Below, in pieces: positions 27,205 through 36,609 of a DNA stretch of 64,000 nt. The position numbers and the translations under genes were made by a program. Source of the stretch: Coralloluteibacterium stylophorae. Lineage in GTDB: Bacteria; Pseudomonadota; Gammaproteobacteria; Xanthomonadales; Xanthomonadaceae. Numbering within the stretch: position 1 is the first letter of the stretch; the number at the start of each line of letters is the position of its first letter. The stretch spans positions 310,001-374,000 of the forward strand of contig NZ_JAGQFT020000003.1 of the NCBI RefSeq assembly GCF_018122625.2. Reading direction: 5' to 3'. The notes under the pieces were generated by a model. It saw nothing but the letters and a program-made list of their open reading frames with translations, made no database searches and was not told the DNA's origin.

Positions 27205-29436
27205 ATGAAGCAGACACGACTTGCGCAGGCGCTGGCCATCGGCCTCGCCATGGGCGCGGGCATCGGCGGAGCCGCTGCCCAGACCGCCCGCCCTGCCGCC
27301 GCCGATCCCGCCGAGCGCGTGATCGTGCAGTTCAAGGCCGGCGCCAAGCCGGCGGTGACCTACGCCCTCGCCCGCGAGCGGGCGACGGTCAACCGCAGCC
27401 TCGACCGCCTGAACGCCATGGCCGTGACCGTCCCCGCCTCCGCCGTGGAGCGCCTGCGGCAGCGCGCGGACGTCGAGTCGGTACGTACCGACCCGAAGCG
27501 CTACCCGCTGGCCGACACCGTTCCCTACGGCATCGACCTGATCGGCGCGCGCGACGTCTGGGACGCCGACCGCGACGGCCAGATCGACGCCGGCGCGCCC
27601 ACCGGTGACGGCTCCACGGTCTGCGTCATCGACTCGGGCATCGTCGCCGACCATGTCGACTTCGAGGGAGTCGAGCTGCTGGGCGGCTATCCCGACAACT
27701 GGAACACCGACGTCTGCGGCCACGGCACCCACGTCGCCGGCACCATCACCGCGGCCCTCAACGACACCGGCGTGGTCGGCGTCAGCCCGGGCGACGCGTC
27801 GCTGTTCATCGTCAAGGTCTTCGGCGACGAGACGATCGCCAACTGCGTGTGGAGCTATGCCTCCGACCTCGCCGACGCCGCCTACCGCTGCGCCGATGCC
27901 GGCGCGGACGTGGTCAACATGAGCCTGGGCGGCGATTTCCCGGAGCCGATCGAGGAGCAGGCCTTCCAGGACCTGGCCGACGAGGGGATCCTGAGCGTCG
28001 CCGCCGCCGGCAACGACGCCAACACCGCCTACAGCTATCCGGCCTCCTATCCGATCGTGGTCTCGGTCGGCGGTGTCGACGCCAACAAGGCGGCCTACAC
28101 CAGCTCGCAGCGCAACGACGAGGTCGACGTCTCGGCGCCGGCGGTGTCGGTGATGAGCACCTACTACGTCAAGGAAGCCGAGCTGAGCGTCGACGGCAAC
28201 ACCTTCTTCGCCCAGGCCGTGGACGGCACCTTCGAAGGCACCGCCACCGGGACGCTCGTCGACGGCGGGCGCTGTACCGCCTCCGACAGCAGCTGGTCCG
28301 GGATGATCGTGCTGTGCGAGCGCGGCGACATCAGCTTCGCCGAGAAGAACAACGCCGTGGTCGCCGCCGGCGGCATCGCCACGATCATCTACAACAACGT
28401 CCCCGGCGCCATCGGCGCGACGCTCAACGGCAGCAGCCCGATCCCCGTGCTCGACATGAGCCAGCAGGACGGGCAGACGCTGGTCGCCAACTACCTCGGC
28501 CAGACCGCCACCGTCTCGACCATTCCCGAGATCAGCAACGATGCCCTGGCCTACCTGTCGGGCACGTCGATGGCGACGCCGCACGTCGCCGGCGCGGCCG
28601 CGGTGCTGATGAGCGCCAATCCGGAGTGGACCAACTACCAGGTCCGCCGCGCGCTGGAGCAGACCGCCGAGGACCTCGGCGAGCCCGGGCGCGACGACCA
28701 GTTCGGCCACGGCCTGATCGACCTGCCCGCGGCGCTCGAGCAGTTGCAGACCGACCCGGGCGATCCGGGCCCGGATCCCGATCCGGATCCGGAGCCCACC
28801 GACCGCACCGAGCTCGAGAAGAACGTGCCGGTCACCGGCCTGTCCGCGGCCACCGGCGAGACGCTGGGCTTCTACGTGGAAGTGCCGGTCGATGCCTCGG
28901 ACCTCGAGATCGTGATGTCGGGCGGCACCGGCGATGCGGACCTGTACGTCCGCTTCGGCGACGAGCCGACCGCGACCTTGTGGGACTGCCGGCCCTATCT
29001 CGGCGGCAACAACGAGGTCTGCAGCTTCGAGGCGCCGGAAGCCGGCACCTACTATGTCGACGTCACCGCCTACACCGCGTTCAGCGGCGTGAGCCTGGTG
29101 GCGCGCTACCTGGAGCCCGGCGATCCGATCCCGGTCGAGGACGGCGAGCTGGTCCGCGACCTCTCCGGCGCCGCCGGGGACGAGCTGGTCTATACGGTGG
29201 AGGTGCCGGCCGGCGCGTCGCGGCTGCGGGTCATGACCTCCGGCGGCAGCGGCGATCTCTCGCTGTACGCGGCGGCGGGCGAGGAGCCGACGCCGGACGA
29301 CTACGACCATGCGTCGATGCGCCCGGGCAACAACGAGATCATCACCATCTCGTCGCCGGCCGCAGGCACCTGGTACTTCAAGGTGGTCGGCGAGCGCGCG
29401 TTCGCCAGGGCGACGTTCCGCGCGACCATCGACTGA
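27205..29436 (+). CDS. Secreted subtilisin-like (S8) serine protease with PA insert and two PPC domains
   Basis: 743 aa from the ATG at 27205. Signal peptide to about 25, inhibitor-like propeptide (35-100), catalytic domain with Asp143 (CVIDSG), His173 (CGHGTHVAG), oxyanion Asn270 and Ser455 (SGTSMATPHVAG). A PA domain is inserted at about 320-440. A Gly/Asp/Pro linker (PGPDPDPDPEP) leads to two tandem PPC beta-domains (about 537-625 and 640-735), which are usually trimmed off extracellular proteases. Extracellular protein degradation is expected, as in Lysobacter and Xanthomonas. Monocistronic between two terminators. Confidence 0.93.
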   Translation: MKQTRLAQALAIGLAMGAGIGGAAAQTARPAAADPAERVIVQFKAGAKPAVTYALARERATVNRSLDRLNAMAVTVPASAVERLRQRADVESVRTDPKRYPLADTVPYGIDLIGARDVWDADRDGQIDAGAPTGDGSTVCVIDSGIVADHVDFEGVELLGGYPDNWNTDVCGHGTHVAGTITAALNDTGVVGVSPGDASLFIVKVFGDETIANCVWSYASDLADAAYRCADAGADVVNMSLGGDFPEPIEEQAFQDLADEGILSVAAAGNDANTAYSYPASYPIVVSVGGVDANKAAYTSSQRNDEVDVSAPAVSVMSTYYVKEAELSVDGNTFFAQAVDGTFEGTATGTLVDGGRCTASDSSWSGMIVLCERGDISFAEKNNAVVAAGGIATIIYNNVPGAIGATLNGSSPIPVLDMSQQDGQTLVANYLGQTATVSTIPEISNDALAYLSGTSMATPHVAGAAAVLMSANPEWTNYQVRRALEQTAEDLGEPGRDDQFGHGLIDLPAALEQLQTDPGDPGPDPDPDPEPTDRTELEKNVPVTGLSAATGETLGFYVEVPVDASDLEIVMSGGTGDADLYVRFGDEPTATLWDCRPYLGGNNEVCSFEAPEAGTYYVDVTAYTAFSGVSLVARYLEPGDPIPVEDGELVRDLSGAAGDELVYTVEVPAGASRLRVMTSGGSGDLSLYAAAGEEPTPDDYDHASMRPGNNEIITISSPAAGTWYFKVVGERAFARATFRATID

Positions 29437-29460
29437 GCCAGCGGCGAATCCCCACGCGAA

Positions 29461-29490
29461 AAGCCCCGGCCATGCCGGGGCTTTTTCTTG
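29461..29490 (+). terminator. Intrinsic terminator after the S8 protease
   Basis: Perfect ten-base stem AAGCCCCGGC / GCCGGGGCTT with a CAT loop, followed by TTTCTT. Located 24 nt after the protease stop. Confidence 0.93.
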
Positions 29491-29547
29491 CGCGCGACGC
29501 CGCGCGGCCGCGGCGGCCGTGGACATGCCGCTGGTACCCTAGTCAGG

Positions 29548-31356
<1,809 letters not shown>

Positions 31357-31359
31357 CCG

Positions 31360-31596
31360 CTATACCAGCCCGCGGGCCATCCTGCGGCCCACGCCCATGC
31401 CGTAGGCGATGGCGAGCCCCTCGCTCTCCACCGGCACGTCGGGCTCGGTATGCGTCAGCCGTGCCCCGGTGTCGGCGAAGTCGACCTGCGCGGTGACGCG
31501 CCAGGCGCTGGGGGCATTCGACGCAGGCTCCGCCAGCACCTCGATGGTGTAGCCGTCGTGCGATTCCGAATCGTAGGGGATGGGACTGGGATGCAT
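31360..31596 (-). CDS. Conserved-looking small protein of unknown function
   Basis: 78 aa, MHPSPIPYDSESHDGYTI at the start, preceded by a strong GGAGGAG Shine-Dalgarno. The sequence suggests a small beta-rich domain (YTIEVLAEP, AWRVTAQVDF) followed by a helix (ESEGLAIAYGMGVGRRMAR). No signal peptide or membrane segment. It converges on recQ. The good ribosome-binding site supports it as a real gene; the function is not recognised. Confidence 0.65.
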   Translation of the reverse strand: MHPSPIPYDSESHDGYTIEVLAEPASNAPSAWRVTAQVDFADTGARLTHTEPDVPVESEGLAIAYGMGVGRRMARGLV

Positions 31597-31763
31597 GGCG
31601 CTCCTCCGCGTGGGACCGGGTTGCAGACCGAGCCGGATGACGCGTCCGCGTCGGCGGGGCGAAACTGAGGGCGTCCGGCTCAAATCGTCGTGAAAGGTCG
31701 GACTCACGACCGCACGGGACGGGCACATCCGCCGCCGGCCGTGCACCGACGGGATCCATGCGA

Positions 31764-32012
31764 TCAGGCGCGGCGCCCGCCGCCCGATGCCAGCTCGCGG
31801 GCGGCCTCGACGAAGGCCCAGTGCATGGCGCTGCGCGCATCGTCGAACCGGAGCACGACCGGGTGCGTCAGCGGGTGCGCCGCTGCGCTCGGCGGATGGA
31901 TCGAATAGAACACCTTCCAGCACCGGGAAGCGGCCGGCACCGCGGTGACCACGACGACGGCGCCGAGGACGGTCTCGATCGCGGTCTGCGCGGTTGCCGG
32001 AGGTGCACCCAT
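31764..32012 (-). CDS. Possible small protein of unknown function
   Basis: 82 aa from the ATG at 32012, which has an AAGG element about 8 nt upstream; an ATG at 32051 would add 13 residues. A hydrophobic stretch (ETVLGAVVVVTAV) and a C-terminal FDDARSAMHWAFVEAARELA helix can be seen. No family recognised. It lies just outside the tRNA-Lys-derived repeat and could belong to the same accessory spot. Coding status is moderately uncertain. Confidence 0.42.
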   Translation of the reverse strand: MGAPPATAQTAIETVLGAVVVVTAVPAASRCWKVFYSIHPPSAAAHPLTHPVVLRFDDARSAMHWAFVEAARELASGGGRRA

Positions 32013-32104
32013 CGCGCCTTGTCGCACACCCGCCGTGATCGACGTCCTCACGCGACGGCGACGTCCGGCCAGCCGTGCGGCCGGGCCGCGCCGGCCAGCG
32101 AGCG

Positions 32105-32148
32105 ATGGTGGGTCGTCCGAGATTCGAACTCGGGACCAGCGGATTAAA
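32105..32148. repeat. Distal attachment-site repeat (copy of tRNA-Lys 3' half)
   Basis: 44 bp identical to 33479-33522, in direct orientation. It reproduces the tRNA-Lys sequence from the anticodon to the CCA end plus one extra base, but the sequence beyond (GGGTCGTCG) does not rebuild a tRNA. It is therefore an att copy, not a gene. Confidence 0.9.
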
Positions 32149-32275
32149 GGGTCGTCGAACTTTGCTGACGGTTCAGACGGTCAGATCTGCGGCCATTTGT
32201 GAGCGACCCCGGCTAAGTCACTGTCTCGCCAGAACCCGCATACGCGATTTCGGGAGCCTTCGGCATCCGCTGGGC

Positions 32276-32303
32276 TTGCGCAACGTATCCATTAGGATAC
32301 ACT
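32276..32303 (+). promoter_or_regulatory. Toxin-antitoxin promoter with palindromic operator
   Basis: A perfect inverted repeat GTATCC-ATTA-GGATAC (32285-32300) lies between a -35-like TTGCGC (32276-32281) and a -10-like TACACT (32298-32303), spacer 16 bp, ending just before the toxin ATG at 32310. Antitoxins of this HTH type commonly repress their own operon through such a site; here the binding is inferred. Confidence 0.6.
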
Positions 32304-32309
32304 GGCCGC

Positions 32310-32599
32310 ATGATCGACGTGCAGACGACCACCACCTTCACCGACTGGCTCGGCAGCCTGCGTGACCGCAAGGCTCGCGCGATCTCCTCGGCCGGATCGA
32401 GCGCGTGCGCCACGGCCTGCTGGGGGATGTGAAGTCGGTCGGCGACGGCGTCAGCGAACTGCGCGTCGATCACGGCCCCGGCTTCCGCGTCTACTTCACC
32501 CGCCGCGGCTCCGAAATCGTCATCCTGCTGTGCGGCGGCGACAAGTCGTCGCAGCGGCGCGACATCGCGGCGGCTAAGACGCTCGCCGCGCACCTGTGA
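32310..32599 (+). pseudogene. Frameshifted RelE/HigB-like toxin (addiction-module killer protein)
   Basis: The first frame from ATG 32310 gives MIDVQTTTTFTDWLGSLRDR then goes out of frame and ends at TGA 32430-32432. A second frame continues RIERVRHGLLGDVKSVGDG, then FRVYFTRRG and LLCGGDKSSQ, to the stop at 32599. Joined, they make a normal ~96-aa toxin of the family whose members read GDVKPVGEGVSELRI and VLLCGGDK. The 290-nt span is one short of a multiple of three, pointing to a one-base loss near 32388-32394. A sequencing error cannot be ruled out. The antitoxin follows after 10 nt. Confidence 0.8.
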
Positions 32600-32609
32600 G
32601 GCTCCCACC

Positions 32610-32915
32610 ATGACCAAGACCGAAACCCGTCCTTTCGATGCCGCCGAGTTCCTCGACACTGACGAGGCGGTCGCGGCGTACCTGCAGGACGCGCTGGAAT
32701 CCGGCAGCGCTGAAGTGTTCCAGACCGCGTTGCAGACTGCCGCCCGCGCGCGCGGCATGACAGAGGTCGCCAAGGCGTCCGGCCTCGGTCGGGAGAGCCT
32801 CTACAAGGCGCTCCGCCCCGACGCGCACCCACGCTTCGACACCGTGCAGCGTGTCCTGGCGGCGCTGGGAGTGAAGCTGACCGCCGAACCCGCGCCGGTC
32901 GCCCGTAGCGCCTGA
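32610..32915 (+). CDS. HTH-type addiction-module antitoxin
   Basis: 101 aa. Starts MTKTETRPFDAAEFLDTDEA and carries an HTH around residues 50-70 (MTEVAKASGLGRESLYKAL), followed by FDTVQRVLAALGVKL; this matches the probable addiction-module antidote family paired with short RelE-like toxins. A GAGG Shine-Dalgarno precedes the ATG. Intact although its toxin is frameshifted. It probably binds the palindrome at 32285-32300. Confidence 0.88.
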   Translation: MTKTETRPFDAAEFLDTDEAVAAYLQDALESGSAEVFQTALQTAARARGMTEVAKASGLGRESLYKALRPDAHPRFDTVQRVLAALGVKLTAEPAPVARSA

Positions 32916-32922
32916 ACGAGAA

Positions 32923-32942
32923 AACCCCGCCGAAGCGTGGTT
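32923..32942 (+). terminator. Decayed intrinsic terminator after the antitoxin
   Basis: AACCCCGC-CGAA-GCGTGGTT, an eight-base stem with one mismatch and a stable tetraloop, preceded by an A-run. The T-run expected on the right is interrupted (TTCTCG). It looks like a once-standard terminator that has mutated. Confidence 0.5.
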
Positions 32943-32983
32943 CTCGCCGGTGTCATCCCGGAAGGTGCCGGCCCCTGCGCGGC

Positions 32984-33457
32984 ATGGAGGCGGCCACGCT
33001 GACAGGCGCCAACGCGACCGCCGATCGCATCGACAGCAATCGCCGCAAGGGCAGCGCGGACAACGTCACCGAGTGGACGCAGGAGCTGCGCCAGACGCGG
33101 GACGCGCTCGTCGTTATGCGCGCCGCAACGATGCAGCGGCACGCGCGCCCGGTGCCGCTGCAGCCGGCGGCCCGAGCGATCGTGGTCGGCCAGGACGGCA
33201 ACCCGTTGCCGAAGTCGAGCCTCGACACCGCCTTCCGGCGCTTCATGCGCCTTGCAATGCAGGAAGGCGTGATCGCTGCGGACGAGCGCTTCAGCCTGCA
33301 CGGCATCAAGCATCCCGCCATCACCGACAGCGCCGACAAGCGCGCCGGCGGCCATTGGACGGAAGCCATGCGGCAGCGCTACGACCACGAGCTGCAGGTG
33401 TACGACGCCCCGAAGGGCCTCGAAATTTCGGGAGAATTTTCGGGAAAAGGCACCTAG
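32984..33457 (+). pseudogene. Tyrosine recombinase (integrase), C-terminal fragment
   Basis: 157 codons from a possible ATG; a full integrase would be roughly 330-400 aa, so the N-terminal arm-binding domain and the first catalytic Arg are missing. Remaining catalytic features: LHGIKH with His106 and Lys109 (HxxK, a variant of HxxR), GGH with His124, and nucleophile Tyr133 in RQRYDHEL. The stop lies 22 nt from the att repeat beside tRNA-Lys. It probably inserted the element originally; now a non-functional relic. Confidence 0.8.
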
Positions 33458-33478
33458 AGCAGCGCAACCCGTTGATTT

Positions 33479-33522
33479 ATGGTGGGTCGTCCGAGATTCG
33501 AACTCGGGACCAGCGGATTAAA
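33479..33522. repeat. Proximal attachment-site repeat inside tRNA-Lys
   Basis: 44 bp identical to 32105-32148. It overlaps the 3' half of the intact tRNA-Lys, ending at the first anticodon base, which suggests strand exchange in or near the anticodon loop. Confidence 0.9.
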
Positions 33523-33555
33523 AGTCCGATGCTCTACCGACTGAGCTAACGACCC
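33480..33555 (-). tRNA. tRNA-Lys (anticodon TTT)
   Basis: 76 nt on the minus strand, beginning GGGTCGTTAGCTCAGTCGGT and ending ACGACCCACCA with encoded CCA. Acceptor stem GGGTCGT/ACGACCC pairs perfectly; anticodon stem CGGA/TCCG encloses loop CTTTTAA with anticodon TTT at 33520-33522; the T loop TTCGAAT is canonical. Integration site for the element on its 3' side, and the last gene of the queC-ward minus-strand run. Confidence 0.98.
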
Positions 33556-33627
33556 AGGTGCTGCAGCGCCCGCGGCGCGCGGGGCCGGGGATTCTACCGC
33601 ATGCGCCGCGCGCGGCGCAGGCCCGGA

Positions 33628-34302
33628 TCAGGCGTAGCGGGTCGGATCGGCCACGCCGGCGGCCGCGAAGCCCTCCGCGCGCAGGTGGCAGGCGTCGCAC
33701 CGGCCGCAGGCGCGGCCTTCGGCATCGGCGCGGTAGCACGACACCGTCTCGGCGAAGTCCACGCCCAGGCGCAGGCCCTCGCGCACGATCTCGGCCTTGG
33801 TCATCGCGATCAACGGCGCGCGCACGTGCAGCGCGTTGCCCTCGACGCCGGCCTTGGTGGCCAGATTGGCCAGGCGCTCGTAGGCGGCGACGAATTCGGG
33901 GCGACAGTCGGGATAGCCGGAGTAGTCGACCGCGTTGACCCCACAGTAGATGTCGCCCGCGGCCAGCACCTCGGCCCAGCCCAGCGCCAGCGACAGCATG
34001 ATCGTGTTGCGCGCGGGCACGTAGGTCACCGGGATGCCCGGCGCGCCGTGCGCCGGCACCTCGATGTCGTCGGTCAGCGCCGAGCCGCCGATCGCGCGCA
34101 GGTCGATGGAGACCGTCTTGTGCGCGGCAGCGCCCAGCATCCGCGCCACCCGCCCGGCGGCCGCCAGTTCGGAGGTATGACGCTGGCCGTAGGCGACGCT
34201 CAGCGCGTGGCAGGTGAAACCCTGCTCGCGGGCGATCGCCAGCGTCACTGCGGAATCCATGCCCCCGGAGACGAGGACGACGGCGTTGCGGGAAGCGGAC
34301 AT
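33628..34302 (-). CDS. queC: 7-cyano-7-deazaguanine synthase QueC
   Basis: 224 aa. The PP-loop SGGMDS near the N-terminus ([17 protein letters not shown]), [10 protein letters not shown], and the C-terminal zinc cysteines CGRCDAC are present. Converts CDG to preQ0 using ATP and ammonia in queuosine biosynthesis. It follows queE by 52 nt, and the two are consecutive pathway steps. Confidence 0.96.
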   Translation of the reverse strand: MSASRNAVVLVSGGMDSAVTLAIAREQGFTCHALSVAYGQRHTSELAAAGRVARMLGAAAHKTVSIDLRAIGGSALTDDIEVPAHGAPGIPVTYVPARNTIMLSLALGWAEVLAAGDIYCGVNAVDYSGYPDCRPEFVAAYERLANLATKAGVEGNALHVRAPLIAMTKAEIVREGLRLGVDFAETVSCYRADAEGRACGRCDACHLRAEGFAAAGVADPTRYA

Positions 34303-34354
34303 TGCGGCGGAGCTCGGGACGCGGACCCTACAGTCTAGCGCCCGCCGACCGCAT

Positions 34355-35059
34355 TCACCTGCCCTGCGCGTCGTTCCACAGGAGCTTGTGGAGCTGCATC
34401 TGGAAGCGCACGTCGAGGCGGTCGGCGACGATCCAGTCGGCGACGTCGACCGGCGCCAGCTGCCCGAAACTCACCGACATCAGCACCTCGCAGCGCGAGG
34501 CCAGATCATGCTTGCGCAGCATCGCGCGTGCCCATTCGTAGTCCTCGCGGCTGCAGAGGACGAACTTGACCTGGTCGTGCGGGGCGAGCAGGCGCAGGTT
34601 CTCGAGGCGGTTGCGGTCCATCTCCCCGGAATGCGGCGTCTTCAGGTCGACCACCCGCGATACGCGTGGATCCACCGCGCCGATGTCCAGTGCGCCCGAC
34701 GTCTCCAGGGAGACGCGGTGGCCGGCGTCGCACAGGCAGCGCAGCAGCGCCAGGCAACGCTTCTGCGCCAGTGGTTCGCCACCGGTGACGCAGACGTGGC
34801 GCACGCCGTGCCGCGCCACCTCGGCGAGGACGGCGTCGATCGACCACCACTGCCCGCCGTGGAAGGCGTAGGCCGTGTCGCAGTACTGGCAGCGCAGCGG
34901 GCAGCCGGTCAGGCGGACGAAGACCGTCGGCCTGCCGCTGTCGAGCGCCTCGCCCTGCAGCGACAGGAAGATCTCGGTGATCTTCAGCCGCTCTTCCGGC
35001 GCGGGCGCGGCGGACCGGCCTGCGGAAGAGGCAGTCGCGGGTGCCGTGATGGTGTTCAT
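34355..35059 (-). CDS. queE: 7-carboxy-7-deazaguanine synthase QueE (radical SAM)
   Basis: 234 aa. The radical-SAM cluster motif CPLRCQYC (CxxxCxxC) sits in [17 protein letters not shown], followed by VCVTGGEPL for SAM binding. Converts CPH4 to CDG in the queuosine route, immediately before QueC. The N-terminal ~20 residues are Ala/Ser-rich and less conserved. Start ATG at 35059. Confidence 0.95.
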   Translation of the reverse strand: MNTITAPATASSAGRSAAPAPEERLKITEIFLSLQGEALDSGRPTVFVRLTGCPLRCQYCDTAYAFHGGQWWSIDAVLAEVARHGVRHVCVTGGEPLAQKRCLALLRCLCDAGHRVSLETSGALDIGAVDPRVSRVVDLKTPHSGEMDRNRLENLRLLAPHDQVKFVLCSREDYEWARAMLRKHDLASRCEVLMSVSFGQLAPVDVADWIVADRLDVRFQMQLHKLLWNDAQGR

Positions 35060-35137
35060 GATCGGTCCGTGCTGCGGCTCGCGCGGTGCGCCCCCGTGGC
35101 CGGCCAGCCGCGCGGCAGCCGGCGGCGAGGCCGCGGA

Positions 35138-35986
35138 TCAGCCGCCCTGGCGGTCCAGCACCAGGCCGCGGAGGCGTCCGTCGGCGAGCGAGGATTCGGG
35201 CGTGCCGGGATATTCGCGGATGACCTCGCGCAGGGTCGCCTCGCCGGCATCGTAACGACCGAGTTCGAGCTGGCAGTAGCCCGTCTTCAGCAGCGCGCCG
35301 GGCGCCTTGGGCGACTCCGGATAGCTCGTCACCAGGGTCTGGAACGCCTGCAGCGCGAGCTCGTAGTTCTGGGTGACGTAATACGACTCGCCGAGCCAGT
35401 AGTTGGCGTTGTCGATGAGCTCGCTCTGCGGATGGCGCTCGATGAACTCGCGGAAGCGCGTCGCCGCGTCCGCGTACTGCCCCTCCTTGAGCGCGTTGAA
35501 CGCGACCTGGTAATCGGCGCGCTCGGCCGCGGGATCCACAGGCAGCGCTCCGGCGTCGCCGCCGCCCAGCGCAGAACCCGGAATGACCGACTCGCCGATC
35601 CGACGCAGCTCGCCCACCGGCTCGGACTCGCCGGCCGCAGCCGGGCCGGATGCACCCGCGCTCCCTGCGGCTGGATCCGCCGACGCGGCACCCGCACCGC
35701 CCTCGAGGCGGCCGATGCGGCTGTCCAGATCGAGATACTGCTGGCGGCCGCGCGTCTGCATCTGCTCGATCTGGTTGCGCAGCTCCTCGACCTGGCCGCG
35801 CAGCGACTGCACTTCCGACTGCAGCGTCATGATGCGGTTGACCTGCTCGACCGAGGACTGGCCTCCCGCCTGCTGCTGTTCGAGACGGGCGACGCGGTCG
35901 GCGAGGCTGGCGCGCTGTGCGGAAACCGGAGCGGCGGCCATGAAGGCCGCCGCCACGATCGCGACTTGCAGGTGTTTGACGTGCAT
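35138..35986 (-). CDS. cpoB: Cell division coordinator CpoB (YbgF)
   Basis: 282 aa. Signal peptide to about 24 (APVSAQ), an N-terminal coiled coil with periodic Gln/Glu/Arg (VEQVNRIMTLQSEVQSLRGQ), a Gly/Ala/Pro linker, then TPR repeats (DYQVAFNALKEGQYADA, IERHPQSELIDNANYWLGES). In E. coli CpoB links PBP1b activity to the Tol machine. Last gene of the tol-pal cluster, 26 nt after pal. Confidence 0.95.
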   Translation of the reverse strand: MHVKHLQVAIVAAAFMAAAPVSAQRASLADRVARLEQQQAGGQSSVEQVNRIMTLQSEVQSLRGQVEELRNQIEQMQTRGRQQYLDLDSRIGRLEGGAGAASADPAAGSAGASGPAAAGESEPVGELRRIGESVIPGSALGGGDAGALPVDPAAERADYQVAFNALKEGQYADAATRFREFIERHPQSELIDNANYWLGESYYVTQNYELALQAFQTLVTSYPESPKAPGALLKTGYCQLELGRYDAGEATLREVIREYPGTPESSLADGRLRGLVLDRQGG

Positions 35987-36012
35987 GACGCTCTTTCTTC
36001 GACGCGGCCGGA

Positions 36013-36522
36013 TCAGCGCGCGGTGTAGACGATCTCGACGCGACGGTTCTGCTGCCAGCAGGACTCGCTCGACTCGGTGCAGACCGGACGCTCTTCGCCG
36101 TAGCTGACGACGTTGAGCTGCGCGGCCGAACCGCCCGCACCCTGCAGGGCCGAGCCGACGGCGTTGCCACGGCGCTCGCCGAGACCCAGGTTGTACTCGC
36201 GGCTGCCGCGCTCGTCGGCGTTGCCCTCGAGGGTGACGCGGGACTGCGGACGGTCACGCAGGTACTTGGCGTGGCAGTTCATGATCTGCTGGAACTCGGG
36301 ACGCAGGGTGTCCTGGTCGAGGTCGAAGTAGACCACGCGCTGGCGCAGGCAGGCGTCGGTGTCCAGGTCGGCGGGGGTGTAGACGCCGGAGGTCGCGGGA
36401 GCCGTGGCGGTCGGCGGCGGAGCGACGGTCTCGGTCGGCGCTTCCTCACGGACCTTCTTGGCACAGGCGCCGAGCGACATGACGACCGCTGCGGCGAGCA
36501 GAACGCGGGTGGTGGTGTTCAT
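36013..36522 (-). CDS. pal: Peptidoglycan-associated lipoprotein Pal
   Basis: 169 aa. Signal peptide ends in an LGAC lipobox (Cys20), then a Pro/Thr-rich linker and an OmpA-like domain with VYFDLDQDTL and GNADERGSREYNLGLGERR, which bind diaminopimelate of peptidoglycan. Works with TolB in outer-membrane constriction at division. A CxxxxxxxC pair near the C-terminus (VCTESSESC) could form a disulfide. Confidence 0.97.
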   Translation of the reverse strand: MNTTTRVLLAAAVVMSLGACAKKVREEAPTETVAPPPTATAPATSGVYTPADLDTDACLRQRVVYFDLDQDTLRPEFQQIMNCHAKYLRDRPQSRVTLEGNADERGSREYNLGLGERRGNAVGSALQGAGGSAAQLNVVSYGEERPVCTESSESCWQQNRRVEIVYTAR

Positions 36523-36609
36523 TGTGGTTCCTCGGGTGATCGGATGCAGTTCTAGATTTTGTGGTGGCCCGTCCTAAACAACCGTGCGACAACGGCCGTG
36601 ACCGGTCCG

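Larger units (their letters stand above)
32105..33522. mobile_element. Remnant of a tRNA-Lys-integrated element
   Basis: Bounded by the 44-bp direct repeats at 32105-32148 and 33479-33522. Contents in order: palindromic operator/promoter, frameshifted toxin, antitoxin, decayed terminator, and a 3' fragment of a tyrosine integrase next to the intact tRNA. The integrase at the tRNA-proximal end and the tRNA 3'-half duplication are the usual layout of genomic islands and satellites. At about 1.4 kb with a truncated integrase it cannot move by itself. The DNA also looks visibly more AT-rich at 32150-32300 than its surroundings. Confidence 0.85.

Noticed and set aside
27067-29526. An 819-codon minus-strand frame over the S8 protease.
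   Set aside because: Antisense shadow; the plus frame has a signal peptide, the full catalytic triad and terminators on both sides.
32105-32180. A second tRNA-Lys gene.
   Set aside because: Only the half from anticodon to CCA is present; the other half is unrelated sequence, so it is an attachment-site copy.
32362-32577. A 71-codon Arg-rich frame over the toxin.
   Set aside because: It is the third, non-homologous frame of the frameshifted toxin.
33518-33739. A 73-codon minus-strand frame between tRNA-Lys and queC.
   Set aside because: It overlaps the tRNA and the queC 3' end and is Arg-rich without a ribosome-binding site.
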